A stretch of 64,000 nucleotides of DNA from Areca catechu (GCA_021397845.1 CM038052.1:168694182-168758181), one strand, 5' to 3'. Numbered from the stretch's first letter, positions 44,935 to 57,769 are shown. Made by a program: numbers and translations. Notes: generated by a model from the letters alone, not told the origin.

Positions 44935-46024
44935 CTATTCCGTTGGCCTGGATATTTCTGCCCTTCGCAGCACCATGTCCCCTGTGCAGAAGATTTGCTC
45001 CTTTACTCTGGAATTGTAATACTTGGCAACCTTTTGCTGGTATGTCGTCATTTTCATTTGGACCTGAAGCCTAGTGCTCGGCAACAGTTTTAGGTCAACT
45101 CTCCTGCGATCGGAGTTTTCAGGCTCTTCGTATTTATCAATTCTTAGAGATTGGAGGGAGACTTCGATAGGAAGAACGGCTTCGGTACCGTATGCCAGGT
45201 TGAATGGAGACTCGCCGGTGGCTATCCTCGGGGTAGTTCTGTATGCCCAAAGAATAGAGGTCAGCTCTTCTGCCCAAAGTCCTTTGGTAGCGTTCAACCT
45301 CGTCTTCAGACTATGGAGGATGGTCTGATTAGTTACTTCGGCTTCTCCGTTGGACTGCGGATGGGCAACGAAAGTCAGCCTATGTTGCACATAGTACCGA
45401 GCGCAGAAGTCCTTAAACTTCGGATTGTCAAACTGCCTCCTGTTATCAGTGATTATTGTATGTGGAATCCCGAACCGAAATATGATGGAGTTTTTGACAA
45501 AATTTTCAACCTTGCCCTCCGTGATTTGGGCTAGTGGTTTGGCTTCGATCCACTTTGTGAAGTAGTCAATTGTCACAAGGAGGAATTTTCTCTACCCAGA
45601 TATGGGTGAAAATGGGCCAAGAATATCCATCTCCCATTGAGCGAAAGGCCAGGGGGCTGTCAGCTGGGTCAAGTGACTCGCTGGTTATCTCTGAATGTTG
45701 GCATATCTCTGGCATTGATTACATCTTCGCACGAAGTTGGCCGAATCCTTTTGGATGGAGCGCCAATTGTATCCTTGGCGTATAATTTTATACGCTAAGG
45801 ACCTGCCCCCAGGTGATCACCACATATCTCTTCGTGGACCTCTCTCAAGGCGTAGTCAGCATCTGACGATCCCAAGCATTTCAGCAGGGGCTGAGAGAAT
45901 GATCTTTTGTAAAGAGCTCCGTCTAACATGGCATATTGAGATGCCATCCAGTGGGTCTTTTTGCCTCTGCCGGTCTTTCAGTAGCACACCCTCGTTTAAG
46001 AACTTGATGATGGGATCCATCTAG
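44935..46024 (-). pseudogene. Element C integrase
   Basis: A long intact piece at 44,935-45,576: TIDYFTKWIEAKPLAQITEG, then PHTIITDNRRQFDNPKFKDF with the catalytic Asp, HPQSNGEAEVTNQTILHSLK with the catalytic Glu, and AYRTTPRIATGESPFNLAYG, to the C-terminal GDMVLRRAEISRP. The first Asp block and the HHCC domain (about 45,580-46,024) are interrupted by stops and frame changes. Confidence 0.88.
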
Positions 46025-46067
46025 CTTGGCTCGGCCTTAATTTGGTGAACCTCCATAGCTTCTTCAG

Positions 46068-46973
46068 CTATACTTGGAGCTTCAAGGTGTTCAACGAAGG
46101 TGCGACCGAGAAATTCAGGGGTTGTAGTGGCAAGTCGAGACAACGCATCTGCCCGGGAGTCTCCGATCGGGGAACATGAATGATTTCAAAGTATTCCAGT
46201 TGAGAAGATAAGCTTTGTACTTTTTCTAGGTACTGCACCATGGTAGGGTCTTTCGCTTCATATTCTCTTTTAACTTGATTTACCATCAACTGGGAGTCTG
46301 AAAAAGCTTGGAGCCTCCAAACTCCTAAACTCTTGGCGATCCGAAGTCCTGCAAGCAGGGCTTCATATTCGGCTTGGTTATTTGAAGCACGGAAGGAAAA
46401 CTGAAGTGCGTATTCCACCATGTGACCATTGATAAGGCTGGCTCAACATCCAGCGGAATTGGAAGCTCCGTCCACATGGAGCACCCAATCGAACTCTGTA
46501 TCCTTCGAATTTCCTTCTTCTGTTGGATGTGCTTTGTCTTCGGACTTCCAGGTGCACTCAGCCAGGAAATCTGAAAGCACCTGGGCCTTCATAATCGATC
46601 GAGGCTGGAAGCTGATGTCGAACTCGCTTAGATTCATAGCCCATTTGGCTATCCTTCTGGAGGTATCGGGGCATCGAAGAACGGATTTGAGGGGCTGATC
46701 GGTCAGCACCACAATGGCGTGGGCATGGAAGTAAGGCCGTAATCGCTTTGCCACAATTATCAGAGAGTAGATCAGCTTCTGCATTTTTGAATATCTTGTT
46801 TCAGCATTATGCAGAACTTTGCTGATATAGTAGATCGGCTTGTGAGAGCCATCTTCTTCTCTTCGAATAAGGATTGAACTGACTGCTTCGTCCGAGGCAG
46901 AAAGGTATAAATAGAGCACCTCCCCCTCTTGAGGTTTGGAAAGTAAAGGTGGGGTCTCTAAGTACTTCTTCAA
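46068..46973 (-). pseudogene. Element C RNase H and RT-RH connection
   Basis: 46,443-46,973 reads the connection YLYLSASDEAVSSILIRREE, then KPIYYISKVLHNAETRYSKM, and the RNase H start FDWVLHVDGASNSAGC. A stop at 46,442-46,444 is followed at 46,068-46,421 by FRASNNQAEYEALLAGLRIA and LQAFSDSQLMVNQVKREYEA. The catalytic Asp (HVDGAS), Glu (NQAEYEA) and Asp (FSDS) are all present, but the frame is broken. Confidence 0.88.
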
Positions 46974-47142
46974 CTCTTCAAAGGTAGTACGACAGTTTTC
47001 GATCTAATCGAAGCTTCGAGACTGCCAAAGTACCTTGAAAAATGGGAGACATTTCTCGGCTGGGCGAGAGATAAACCTGCTTAAGAAGGCGATCCTCCCT
47101 GTCAGCTGTTGGACTTCCTTCTTGCAGGATGGATGCCTTATG

Positions 47143-48170
47143 TCATTGAGAGCCTAAATTTTTAGCTCGGTTTGCTTCAATCCCTCGCTTGGTAACGAGG
47201 AAACCTAGAAACTTGCCTGAAGTAACCACAAAGGCGCACTTCGTCGGGTTTAGCTTCATTCGATAATGTCGCAGGGCATTGAATGACTCCCCTAGATCTT
47301 GGATGTGATCTTTCTTAAAGAGGCTTTTGACAATCATGTCGTCGACATAGGCCTCCAGGTTTCTCCCCAACTGTTCCTTGAACACTTTGTTAATCAATCT
47401 CTGGATGTCGCTCCAGCGTTCTTGAGCCCGAATGGCATCATCTTGTAGCAATATAGACCTTTATCAGTGACGAAGGCCGTCTTCTCTTCATCCCGGGGAT
47501 CCATTCGGATATGATTGTAGCCAGAGAAAGCATCCATGAAACTTAGCAGTTGATGGCCGGCTGTGCCGTTGACCAGTTGGTCGATCTTTGGAAGAGAAAA
47601 ACTGTCCTTTGGGCAAGCCTTATTGAGGTCTGTTAGTTGATGCAGATCCTCCATTTTTTATTAGCTTTCTTTACCATTACCACATTGGCCAACCACTCGG
47701 GGTAGTGGGCTTCCTGGATGAACCCTGCCTTGAGGAGCTTGCTTACCTCTTCATCTATTGCTCTTTGTCTTTCGGGGGCAAAGCTTCTCTTCTTTTGTTG
47801 GACTGGCTTATACCCAGGAGCAACTTCCAACCGATGAGTGATCACTTCGGCAAAAATCCCTGGCATGTCTGAAGCCGACCAGGCGAAGACATCAGCATTA
47901 TCCCTGAGGAAGCATATCAGCTCCGTTCTAGTTTTTTCATCAAGCATACTTTCGATCTGTATGACCTTAGTGTGGTCCTCTTTAGTTAAGGGTACCGAGA
48001 TAGTTCTTTCCATAGGTTCACCAAAATCTATAGCCAAGTCTCTTGGATCTAGCTGATCCCAAGTCGTAGGATCATTAGAGTGCTTGTCCTGGATCATCAG
48101 GCGTTGTCGTGCCGTTCTCTGGTCTTCTCTTAGTCTCCAACACCATTTCTGGTGGGAAAGCATACCAGGA
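47143..48170 (-). pseudogene. Element C reverse transcriptase and pre-RT linker
   Basis: Linker at 47,633-48,163 with LRDNADVFAWSASDMPGI and AIDEEVSKLLKAGFIQEAHY, then RT: WLANVVMVKKANKKWRICIN, FMDAFSGYNHIRMDPRDEEK, YCYKMMPFGLKNAG, EAYVDDMIVKSLFKKDHIQD (YVDD active site) and KLNPTKCAFVVTSGKFLGFL. Two frame changes (near 47,640 and 47,400) disrupt an otherwise well preserved domain. Confidence 0.9.
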
Positions 48171-48684
48171 GGTAGTAGGATGACACTATGGTCTGGAATT
48201 TGTTCAGGGCAGGACGTCCTAGAATAATGTTGTAGGTCGAAGGGGTTCGAACCACTGTGAAATTGATCGGCAGCGTCTTTTATCGAGGTTCGGTACCGAA
48301 GGTTACAGGCAGTACTATTTCTCCCTCGGCATCAACCTAATTACCTCCAAAGTCGGTAAGCAGTATAGGGGACCTCCGCAGTTTATCTCTAGACAAACAC
48401 ATCCGAGAGAATGCATCATAGACCAAGACATCGGTCGAACTTCCATTATCAACTAGGATTCGTTGTACATTGTAATTGGCCACAACAGCCAAGATTACAA
48501 TAGGGTCGTCGTGTGGGAGCCGAACTCCCATAAGGTCGTCGTTGGAGAAGAGAATGGCATTGTTGTTCTTGAGTCGCTTCAGGACATCGTCTTCGTCTCT
48601 TCTCCAGTTGACAGGCCGATGTATCATCCCCACGCCTCCATTGGTGGGCCTTTGATTTGGTAGTTCAACCTCTTCAGGAGCCAA
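48171..48684 (-). pseudogene. Element C aspartic protease
   Basis: Active-site block VQRILVDNGSSTDVLVYDAF in an open stretch 48,337-48,684. The DNGSS form, instead of DSGSS, is widespread in Tat-type elements. The tail, with the ILGRP-like block, lies in another frame down to about 48,175. Confidence 0.85.
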
Positions 48685-50200
48685 GTGGGGGATAGTAGCT
48701 TCTGATCGAGGTCCTTGGCAACCAACGTATCATCCCACATACCCTCTTTTGATGAGGTTCTCTATTGCATCTCTCAGTTGGATGCATTCTTCGGTATTAT
48801 GGCCGTGGTCCCAGTGGAATCGGCAGTATTTATTCCTGTTCCTTGTGAAAGATGACGCCTTCATGGGATGCGGTCGCTGGAGATAGTTTTTCTTTTCTAT
48901 CTCCAAGAGGATTTTTTCACGAGAGAGGTTGAGGGGGGTATAGGAGTCGAATCTTCCACCCGATGTTCTGGGCCTAGGAGGACTCCTTCAGCAGTCAGCA
49001 TTATTGTTGTTGTTGTTAGAAATAGGGGGGCCTTGTCCCCTGTTATTTTTCTTCTTCAAAGGAGGCTTCCCTTCGATTAGTCATCGATTCGCCGCCTGCT
49101 CTTCGGCATCGGCATATTTCTGAGCCCTCAACAGGAGCTCAGCGTAGCTTTTGGAAAACTTCTTATCCTGAAAAAGGTGAGCCTGGATGTGCAAAGTCCC
49201 TTCTTCAATGAGACATGGCCATGTTCTCGTTGAGATTGGGGATCTCAAGTGTGGTCGCATTAAACCTGGAGATGTAATCTCACAGACTTTCTCCTTCATT
49301 CTGGTAAAGGAGGAACAGTGTATCCGTATTCCGGGAGGTCTTGCGACAAGTCCTGAAATGCAAGACAAATAATTTTTCTAACTCGGAGAAGGAATCGATG
49401 GTACCTGGGCATATGCTCGAGTACCACATCCGAGCGACTTTCTTTAAGGTGGCTGGGAATGCAAGGTAGTACATCATGTCTGAAGCTCCCTAGATCATCA
49501 TGTGGGCCTTCAAACTGCCTAGATGGTCAAAAGGATTGGAGGTGCCATCGTAGGGTTCCATCTGGGGGACCCTGAAGTGCCGAGGGATGACTTCGGCCAT
49601 GACACGATCGGTGTAGGGCGGGCACAGATCATACATCGCTAAATCATTGTGATCTATCTGCTCCCGCATTCTCCCATCTCCAATTCAATGGCCTTGAATT
49701 TTCCATCGTAATCAGGAAGAGCCTACTTCGGCACTTTCTCTACGGGAGTAGAGTTTTCAGAAGAGGGTGAGGAAGTTTGCCTAGGTCTTTTCCCTCTCCG
49801 TGGGGAATTAGTGGGCCTAGGCATTCTTGAACTTCGGCCTTCAGGAGAGGGCCGAGGATGAGGGGAGAGATGTGTGGACCCCTCTCGAGGGACTCTCTTT
49901 TTTCAGGATCAAGAGCTATGTCTGGAGGTGGCCGGCGAATGCCCCACCTGAAAAGCTCTATTTTGAAAATCCTAAACTATAGCCATGAGGTTAGTGACCT
50001 GGTTCAGGAGAGCTTCAAACTGCTGCTGTCCCACAACGATTGTGGGAGGTGGAATGTCGTTCTCTACCGGGGGTATACCCCCTGGGAAGGAGCACGATTT
50101 CGACTTGTTGAGGTAACCTGAGTCCTCCCTCTCGTCATCGAAAATTTCTTACTTCCCCTTAGTCAAGGAGGGGAGCTTAACAATGCAAATTGTACATGGA
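48685..50200 (-). pseudogene. Element C gag
   Basis: Fragments in several frames: PATLKKVARMWYSSICPGTI and SELEKLFVLHFRTCRKTSRN at 49,280-49,477, then a shifted SRFNATTLEIPNLNENMAM region, QDKKFSKSYAELLLRAQKYA at 49,081-49,368, and a tail near 48,760-48,850 matching the HxxH-C zinc-like block of element A. The N-terminus near 49,700-50,150 is poorly conserved. Many stops. Confidence 0.75.
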
Positions 50201-50204
50201 CCCC

Positions 50205-50221
50205 CCTTCCTGGCATGCCAA
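50205..50221 (-). other. Candidate primer-binding site of element C
   Basis: Minus strand TTGGCATGCCAGGAAGG placed two bases (GA) after the LTR end, as in element A (TTGGCGCGCCAGGAAGG). The change CG to TG fits decay by cytosine deamination. Confidence 0.5.
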
Positions 50222-50223
50222 TC

Positions 50224-51192
50224 TATTGGCGCAGAGTCCCTTTTCTGACCGGGCAGAGCTATTGGATCGCAGGCCCACTCCCTGGTTCACCTGCAAAACA
50301 AATCCCTGACCGGAAATGCTCCGGTGGGGGACACTTCGATGCCTAAGTTAGAGGCGGGTTCCAGCCACAGAATGGGGAAGCTTCTGAGGAGAACAGATGG
50401 AGAAGGAAAAGACTCTCAGATTTTCAGGAGTATCTTGTGCCTTACTTCGAGCATTCCCTTTTATCATTATTTATAAGGAGTTGTCCAGCCTGCGGTTCCG
50501 TTCTTCCTCCAGTGGTTATGATGGGGGAGTTAATTTCTTTTCCATAATTTGAAATCGTGGATAGTTATTAAATGATTCCGGTGACCAGACCGGAGACGTT
50601 GCTGCTGGAATTATGTGCCATGATTGCACTCCGAAAATAGTCGATAATAACTGTTGCTTGTCATGTTCGTAGAGACTTGAGACAGATCGAGAGTCCGTCT
50701 TCAGACTTTCCTTTTAGGAAGATTTTCATGATTGAATCAGGGAATATCTTCATCCTCGGACCCTTTCGAAACAAGTCGGAGATCAGGGATCATGTCTTCG
50801 GTATAGATCAAGGACTTGATCTTTGACATAGGTTGAAGACTGTCTTTGACATAAGCCGAAGACTGTGTCTTCGGGAGTCAATGAGGGTCACTTCTCGGTC
50901 CAGGCTGAGGACCTTGTCTTCAGGGACCGTAGGACTTGATCTTTGATGTAGGTTGAAGACTATTCTTCAGCATAAACCGAAAATCATGTCTTTGAAAGTC
51001 AGTGAAGGTCACTCCTCGGTTCAGGTCGAGGACCTTGTCTTCAGGGGCCGTAGGCCCATTAAGAGTTTTGGCTTATCCGTGGGTTGCTTGGTCTCTTCCG
51101 AATATCTTGGTTCGAAGTTTACAGTACGGAAGAAATGTCTTCAGCCGGTTGAATCGTTGACTGGCTCGTACTTGGACCGACATATCCCAATA
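50224..51192 (-). mobile_element. Element C right LTR (5' LTR)
   Basis: TATTGGCGCAGAG to CATATCCCAATA, 969 bp. Both termini read TA or TA-complement where TG...CA is expected, which fits C-to-T decay. Two units of the roughly 123-bp internal repeat and a TATA box near 50,470. Confidence 0.85.
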
Positions 51193-51840
51193 GTTACGAT
51201 AAAAAGGTAGGCCATGCTCTACTAGAATTATGAATGATGAATTTGAGAGAAAGCGGTAACAGACAAAGGTGCACGATCTATCAAGAGGAAGCACATGATA
51301 AAAGGTCATGTCGAATAACTAGAAATGCATATTAGTGCTATCATCGAAAAGTAATTATATAGTTCATCCAAATTCTTTTTTGCATATAATAAATTTATTG
51401 TATATGACATGTGTCAAATTTTTGATGTTATGTTTTTAACATTGAACATCGTTTGATATACCATGATTGGATTTTGTTGCGTCATGGACAATAAACTTCA
51501 GATTTCATTGCTCCATGTTACTATAATTATATAAAATCTGTATGAGGGCCATTATACCTCATTGATCCTGAGACCGGTTTCCTGACGAATTCAAGATGTA
51601 TTTATTTTTTATATAGTTACATGTATTGTTGGTTGTTGTACTTGGATTGTTGTTGTTATCCAGGTTTTATATTTTATTAGTTGAATACATGATAATATAA
51701 TGCAATCTAGTTCTATATTCATGTATGTGTTTATTATATGTTAGTGTTATGCATTTTATTTTTTAGAGATGTTGATAATTGCTAAATAGATTTTCTTGAT
51801 TACAGTTAAAGCAAATCTTTGTATATATGTACAGCTTTTT
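51193..51840. other. AT-rich spacer, nothing recognised
   Basis: Between the right LTR of element C and the plant mobile domain pseudogene. No coding features. It may be the 5' region of the pseudogene. Confidence 0.55.
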
Positions 51841-53933
51841 ATAGATATGGATCCAGGGCTAGTAGACCATTCTGTGTTGTATGATCAGAACAACCATCAT
51901 TTCGGATTGATATAGGATGATCAGGAGGCAGGTTTCCTTCAGTATCGACGTAGGGAGCTTATTACATGTAGGTCGACACTACTAGATAGATGTATAGTAC
52001 CGTACCTATAGTAGGGCATGTTTCTTGGACTGGCATGTATAGGCTATATACAGTTGGATTGGCATTTGATTACGGCACTCATAGAGTAGTGGCATCTAGA
52101 GATTCATAATTCCATTTATCATGTAGAGAGTGCACCATCATACTATAGGACATTGCCATCCAATTGATTTACCTGTTGATAGATTACCGATCACCGGTAG
52201 TATACAGATCGACAGCTTTGTCACCAGTTATTAGAAGTCATTCCACTGCAGGGTCGACTCCAGGGATCACAGTTGAGTCTAGTATGGCTAGCAGAGCAAT
52301 TTCACGAGTTACCCCATGATGTTGATGAGATAGCAATACAGCGACATGCTAGAGCTTATATATTATAGTTTATGGATAGATGTTTATTTATGAATACGTC
52401 AATGAAGGGGATACATCTCATGTTTTTATCCTTATTACATGATTTTGAGATGGCTGGACATTACAGTTGGGGTGGTGTAGCATGGTTGTATGGACATATG
52501 TGCAGGGCTAGCAAGAGAGATGCCTATGATATTACTAGACCATTGATATTGCTACAACTCTGGGCATGAGATAGATTCCCGGGTATGGCACCACGTAGAT
52601 TATTCTGTCCGATTACAGATCCTATGATTAATTTAGAGGATGATGGAGTCGGATTACCACAAGACCCCTTGGGGATGAGGTAACTATTAAAATTTATTAT
52701 TATTTTTTTGTTAAAATTTATTTGTTATATTAACCATGTAATCTTTATTATCTATAAATAGAAAGATCAATTTTTCGTTAAAGAGGTGCTAACACATGTT
52801 GTCTCTTCGTACAGACTATATCTTGATCACCTGACATCGGAGCAATAATCAATAAAATTAAATATTATTATTATTATTATCTTTAACATCTTATTATTTA
52901 AAATTTTTATTAACATGTGATATGATAGCCATATACTCCTGACATTCTTGCCCATCTACCTAATTATTGTCTACACGATCAGGATGAATGGTGTACCCGA
53001 GTGCTACTTATTTGTTTTCATATCGTAGAGTGGCACTTTGCTGATAGAGTGTACGGCAGTTTGGGATCCGCCAGTCCATACTAGATCGGTGTGATATAGA
53101 TGCTGAACTGCATCATATCTATCTCAGAGGACCAGTCGATCAGGACTGGTCCTTCACTTATCAACATTTTATACAGCTTTGCAAGAGCCATCGAGATCAT
53201 ATTTTAGATGGACCTTCTATTGATGGTATTATGGATTATCATAATCCATACATGTAGTGGTACCATTGTATCACTAGGCACTCCATCAGTCGTACTGGTG
53301 CGATGCATGATTACCTAGTAAGCATTTAAATTATTTTATTAAACATTCTTCATAGTTCAATATTATGTTTTAAATAATAATTACATGTATATTTCAGAGT
53401 GATGGGATGGTCATGATTCAACAACTTGCTCAGCCAGATTCTATATCCACATAATCTTAGTTCATCATGGATATATGCAATACCGTGCTTCATATTATCC
53501 ATGAGTAGGCTCATATCCAGTTATGAGGATTTGCTCATGATGATGAAAGAGAGGACGATATGCTTGCATATTTCTCTTACACATCATCATCACGAGCAGC
53601 TCTTGTATCTCAGTATTCACGACGTACTCATCGATGTAGTATCTCTCCATTTCTGATGCCTCTCTTGACTTATCTAAGAGCAGTTATCAACACATATCAA
53701 TGAAGGATGTTGCAATGCATGTTGACTATATTGTCGCACCGGAGTATATGATGCATCGGGGATACTCAGCCCATGGAAAAGAATTTATCGATGAGGGATC
53801 GATACATGAGGGTGCTACACAGAAGCCAATTCACACTGAGGTAAAGCTTCCGACAAGGTATCAGGGACTGAGTGAACCAGAATCTTCACATCGTCCTCTT
53901 CATAGGAGGAGACGGCCGTCTTGTGGGACTTAG
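51841..53933 (+). pseudogene. Plant mobile domain (PMD/MAIN-like) pseudogene
   Basis: Starts MDPGLVDHSVLYDQNNHHFG, then LITALIEWWHLEIHNSIYHV. After frame changes come FMDRCLFMNTSMKGIHLMFL, DFEMAGHYSWGGVAWLYGHM and RPLILLQLWA, followed by MAPRRLFCPI. Farther down are LGSASPY-type and QDWSFTYQHFIQLCKSHRDH blocks, and a basic C-terminus RRRRPSCGT with a stop at 53,931-53,933. These are the typical blocks of the plant mobile domain proteins (MAIN/MAIL1 and their transposon relatives, often labelled serine/threonine-protein phosphatase 7 long form homolog). Several stops and AT-rich intron-like gaps (52,690-52,770; 52,850-52,930; 53,320-53,400). Host gene or transposon-borne copy cannot be decided here. 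Confidence 0.7.
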
Positions 53934-54060
53934 CATATATTTTTTACTTTCATTTATGTATTACATTTATGATGGACCATATTATTTTAGGATTCTAGCA
54001 TTACAATAAATTTTATATTTATGTATTATATTTACCAATGAATGTTAAATACTAAGTTTA

Positions 54061-54331
54061 AGGAGGGCGGAGCTCAACTTCGGCCTTGGTGCCTCGACCC
54101 GGAGGGAGCACTGCCGGGCGAAGAAGTGGTGGAGTCCAGCTTCGGCCTCGGCGTCTCGATCCGGAGGGAGCGCGACCGGGTGAAGGACAGGCGGAGCTCA
54201 ACTTCGGCCTCGGCATCTCGACTCGAAGGGAGCGCAGCCAGGCGAAGGAGTCCGGGCTGAGACGTTCCACGTGGCAACTTTATCCAATGTGGCATCCGAC
54301 TAGGGTCCCACTCAGCAATCCCGCCACATCA
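54061..54331 (-). mobile_element. Element B partial 3' LTR
   Basis: Starts with about three units of the 62-bp minisatellite and ends CCGCCACATCA, followed by the polypurine tract 54,332-54,347. The outer 1 kb of the LTR is missing, and the break is inside the minisatellite. Confidence 0.8.
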
Positions 54332-54870
54332 TTTGCCCCCCACTCCCGAGGCCCGTTGGCGCGCGGTGCTCAGGACAAAGGGAATAATTGCGGTGCTGAC
54401 ATGGAAAGGCAAAGATCCGGCGCAATAATGACCACGATCGCTGACGCTTCGTGAGGCGGTTTCTCCAAGCCAATGTGGAGGAGCCACATGGCCTCGTCCG
54501 AGGAGCAGTTATTGCTGATGCGGAATTCAGGGTGGCCGCGGTCGAAGCGAGACGTCCCACTCGTCGATAGTCGACACATGGCACCAATCTGTCGGTGGAG
54601 ATGCTGTAACGGTACGGTTGGCATTGGGTCACTTTGAAATGAAAGGCTGAATTTTTCCAAAATATCTACTCTTTCGAAACCCGCGTGCCCGCCATCGTAC
54701 CCAAGTCTTCTCTTCTCCCCCGGCTATCTTAGACTCCTTCAGAAATCAGGTTCGTCTCTTTCTTCCTCCATCTCCCAGCAGAGCAGGGCTTTTCTTTTGA
54801 GTTTAGGGTCTTCTCGGATGCAGTCCGTCTTCCTCCTTTCCTTGAGCTTTCACCTTCTTCATCTCTTTAG

Positions 54871-57390
54871 ATGTTTCATTTCGGCCCCAACTTCCGTCCC
54901 TCAACTAACCAGGGTGAGGCGAGGCCTTCTAGACCGAGGCCACCTTCTTCTTCTTCCTTCGATGAGGAGAGAGAAGAATGTTTTGAGTTCAGTAGGAGGC
55001 GTCCCCCCACCGGGATAGTCATTAAGGAGCCCAGAGCTAGCCCCCTCCTCCATCTGAACTCGCCTCCGAACCCGCTCGGTCAACAGGTCCTGGCGGGATT
55101 GCTTCGACAATCTCTACTGAGGAACTGGGGACCATCCGGGATGTCTATGGCATCCCGTACTCTGTTCGGATCTTGGTCCCTTAGCCGGTCACTCGGCCAA
55201 CAGGTCCTGGCGGGATTGCTTCGACAATCTCTGCTGAGGAACTGGGGACCATCCGGGATGTCTATGGCATCCCATACTCTGTTCAGCTCTTGGTCTCTCG
55301 GTCGACGGAACGGGTCACCTCTAGTGGCCCGTGCCGGATCACCCTTTATGAGGAGACCTTTGCAGGGAGACTTCGATTTCCCTTCCACCCCTTCTTCCTT
55401 TCCATCCTGAGCAATTACCGTCTCGTCCCTGCTCAGCTCGTCCCGAATGCTATAAGGACAATCTTTTGCTTCATAGTACTCTGCCATTTCCACGGGATTG
55501 TAGCCTGTTTTTTCTGGTTCAAGGCATTTTTCACCCTGAAGCGCCATCCTTCCGAGGGATGGTGGTCCCTCTCTTCTCGCCCGAAGGGCATTAAATTTGA
55601 ACTCCCCTCTTCCATCAAAGGGTGGAAGAGCAAATTTCTTTTTGCAACTATTGAGGAGGTCGATTGGGTTTGGAGCGACCCAGATCGGTCCCCTAACTGA
55701 AACTCCGTGGACGAAGCGGCTGACCGAGAGGTTTACGAGCAGCTCCGCACCGCCCAGATTCCTTCCTTTAAGGTTCTGTTGTCATAGCAAAACCTTTCCG
55801 AGGCCGGGATCAACCCAACGAGAGAGTTGGGTGAGTTCAGATCGAGCTTTTCTCCTTGTGCCTCTTACTCTGTTTCTTTAGACTTGGAACTGACATTCCT
55901 TCTTCTGTATACAGGTATGAAGTTCTCCATGGATGACCTGTTCTCGATCACCAGGAAAAGACCTCCATCGAAGTTGGTTGATGAATCCCCCCAGAAGAGG
56001 GCCCGCGATGTGAGCGCGGTGGCAGCCGCTCCCGCCGAGCTGATTGAGTCGAGGGAGGCCGAGACTGTCCCTGGACAAGGAAGAGGGGCGGTTGAGGTGA
56101 GGCCCGAGCTGGGCCAGAGGGCGGCTGAGCCCGTACCAGAGCGGCCGAGGCGGCGAGAGCCGGTCCCGGCCCCGGAGTCCGAGATGGTCGTCCTGGCCAG
56201 GGCTGCTGCCGCTGCCATCACTGTAATGTCTTCTCCTCCCCTGGAGGTCGTTGTCGTCGAGGGGGAGGAAGAACAAGTGGGAACAGAGGCGGCGCCGGGG
56301 GCACCGTCCGGGGAGGTACCAAGCTCCCTCCATGCACCTGATGCTTCTTCTGCCGGCGGGACGGGCGACACGGCGTCCGAGGCGAACAGAAGAGAGAGAC
56401 TACCATCGGGTCCCTTTCAAGTTGGGGACCAATGTCTTCCTGGTCCGGGACTAGGGTATGGCAGAGCGCATGATGGATTTTGCGATCCAGTCATGCGACT
56501 GGCGGGAAAAGGCTAGCAAATTGCTGAGGGATGCGATCGGGACGAGGGTATGGCAGAGCGCATGATGGATTTTGCGATCCAGTCATGCGACCGGCAGGAA
56601 AAGGCTAGCAAACTGCTAGGGGATGCGATCGGCAGCACATTCCCCCTGCTCTTCTTGGTTAGCGACCTCATCTTCTTAACTTCTTTCTTCTCTCTTGTAT
56701 TGATTGCCGGGATTTTCTTTGGTACAGCTCAGCGCTGAGCTCCTCTTAATCAGAGATTGCTGCAAACACTGGCTGAAGAAAGACCGCTAGCGGGAGGCAA
56801 AGCTCGAGTCTGTGAAGACCGAGCTCAAGAAGAAGATTCATGACTCCTGGGAGCTTAGCCAGAAAAATAAGGAGCTTCAGAAGGAGTAGGCGAGTGCTGA
56901 GGGGCACTCGAAGGAGCTCCAGGAGAGCCTAGAATGGGAGCGGAGCTGGTCAAGGAGCAAGGCTGAGGAGCTCATAGCCACTGAAAAAAGGCTGACCGAG
57001 TTCAATGCCGAGGCCGTCTGGCAGAAGGGGCACGCTCAGTCTCTCCAGGCTGAGTTGGAGGCGGCCAGGGAGAGGCTGATCGCCGCTGAGAAGAGGGTCA
57101 TCGCTGCTGAGAATGAGGCAACAGTGGTGACCGAGTCGGTAGAGGCGGCGAAGAAGCAAGCCGCCAAGACAAAGGAGGCTGAGGAGGCCGTGGCAAGGTA
57201 CAGGGCCTCAGAGGAGTTCGCCGCCGAGTTTCATGAGACGGCGTCGAACTCCTTTTACAAAGGCTTCATGTATGTCCGCTCCAGGGTGGACTTTGTCACA
57301 GACAAGGGTCGAAGCTTCCTCTGCTACCCCGTAGCTTCGGACGTGGAGCTAGCCCCGAATTCGGGCACTGCTGAGGAGATGGCTGCATAG
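54871..57390 (+). pseudogene. Element B antisense gene (PF04195-like plus coiled coil)
   Basis: Same plan as in element A: ATG 54,871, the 117-bp tandem duplication, the domain block AGRLRFPFHPFFLSILSNYR, and an open continuation at 55,290-55,700 through CHFHGIVACFFWFKAFF where A has a stop. The first intron-like segment ends TATACAG before GTATGAAGTTC (near 55,914). The second has donor GTTAGC (A has GTAAGC) near 56,658. A TAG at about 56,887 cuts the coiled coil, which resumes to 57,390. A 92-bp direct repeat (56,454 and 56,546) is unique to B. Confidence 0.65.
56454..56640 (+). repeat. 92-bp tandem duplication specific to element B
   Basis: GGGTATGGCAGAGCGCATGA begins at 56,454 and again at 56,546. 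Element A has one copy (13,446). The copies differ at several sites, and 92 bp is not a multiple of three, so it shifts the frame of the antisense gene. Confidence 0.85.
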
Positions 57391-57769
57391 TCCGAACCTG
57401 CTTCACCAGTGATGGTCGTCGAAGCTGAAGCTACGCAGCCTGAGGCCTCGAAGGATGACATCCCGGCGGAGCACGGTCACGGGAAGGGGCTGCCTGAGTA
57501 GTCCCCTTTGTGTTTTTCTTTCCTCTGTTTTTGGCCTAGGTTGCCCGGCATGTCGGGGGCCCAGAGATACTTGTAATGAATAGTTGATTTTAAATGACGT
57601 ATACATTTCCTGTCACCTCGGCTTGAAACTTCTTTTCCTTTCTCTCTTCTCTTTTTTTTCTCTTTTTATTTTTTGAACATGTGATGAAGTTAGAGAAAGA
57701 TCCTTCAGTTTGCCGAGTTGCTTCCACTTTGTTCCTAAATGTTTCGGGAGTGGATGAATGCTTCTGAGT

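Larger units (their letters stand above)
38847..51192 (-). mobile_element. Element C: Tat-type Ty3/gypsy element with both LTRs
   Basis: 12.3 kb, read on the minus strand: LTR 50,224-51,192, primer site, gag, PR, RT, RH, INT, tandem array, plus-strand antisense genes, polypurine tract (39,890-39,906), LTR 38,847-39,889. The outer about 50 bp of the left LTR are missing and are replaced by a join to element D, so no target duplication can be tested. The right LTR is followed by GTTAC. Same group as A but a different family; the LTRs do not match those of A. Confidence 0.85.
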
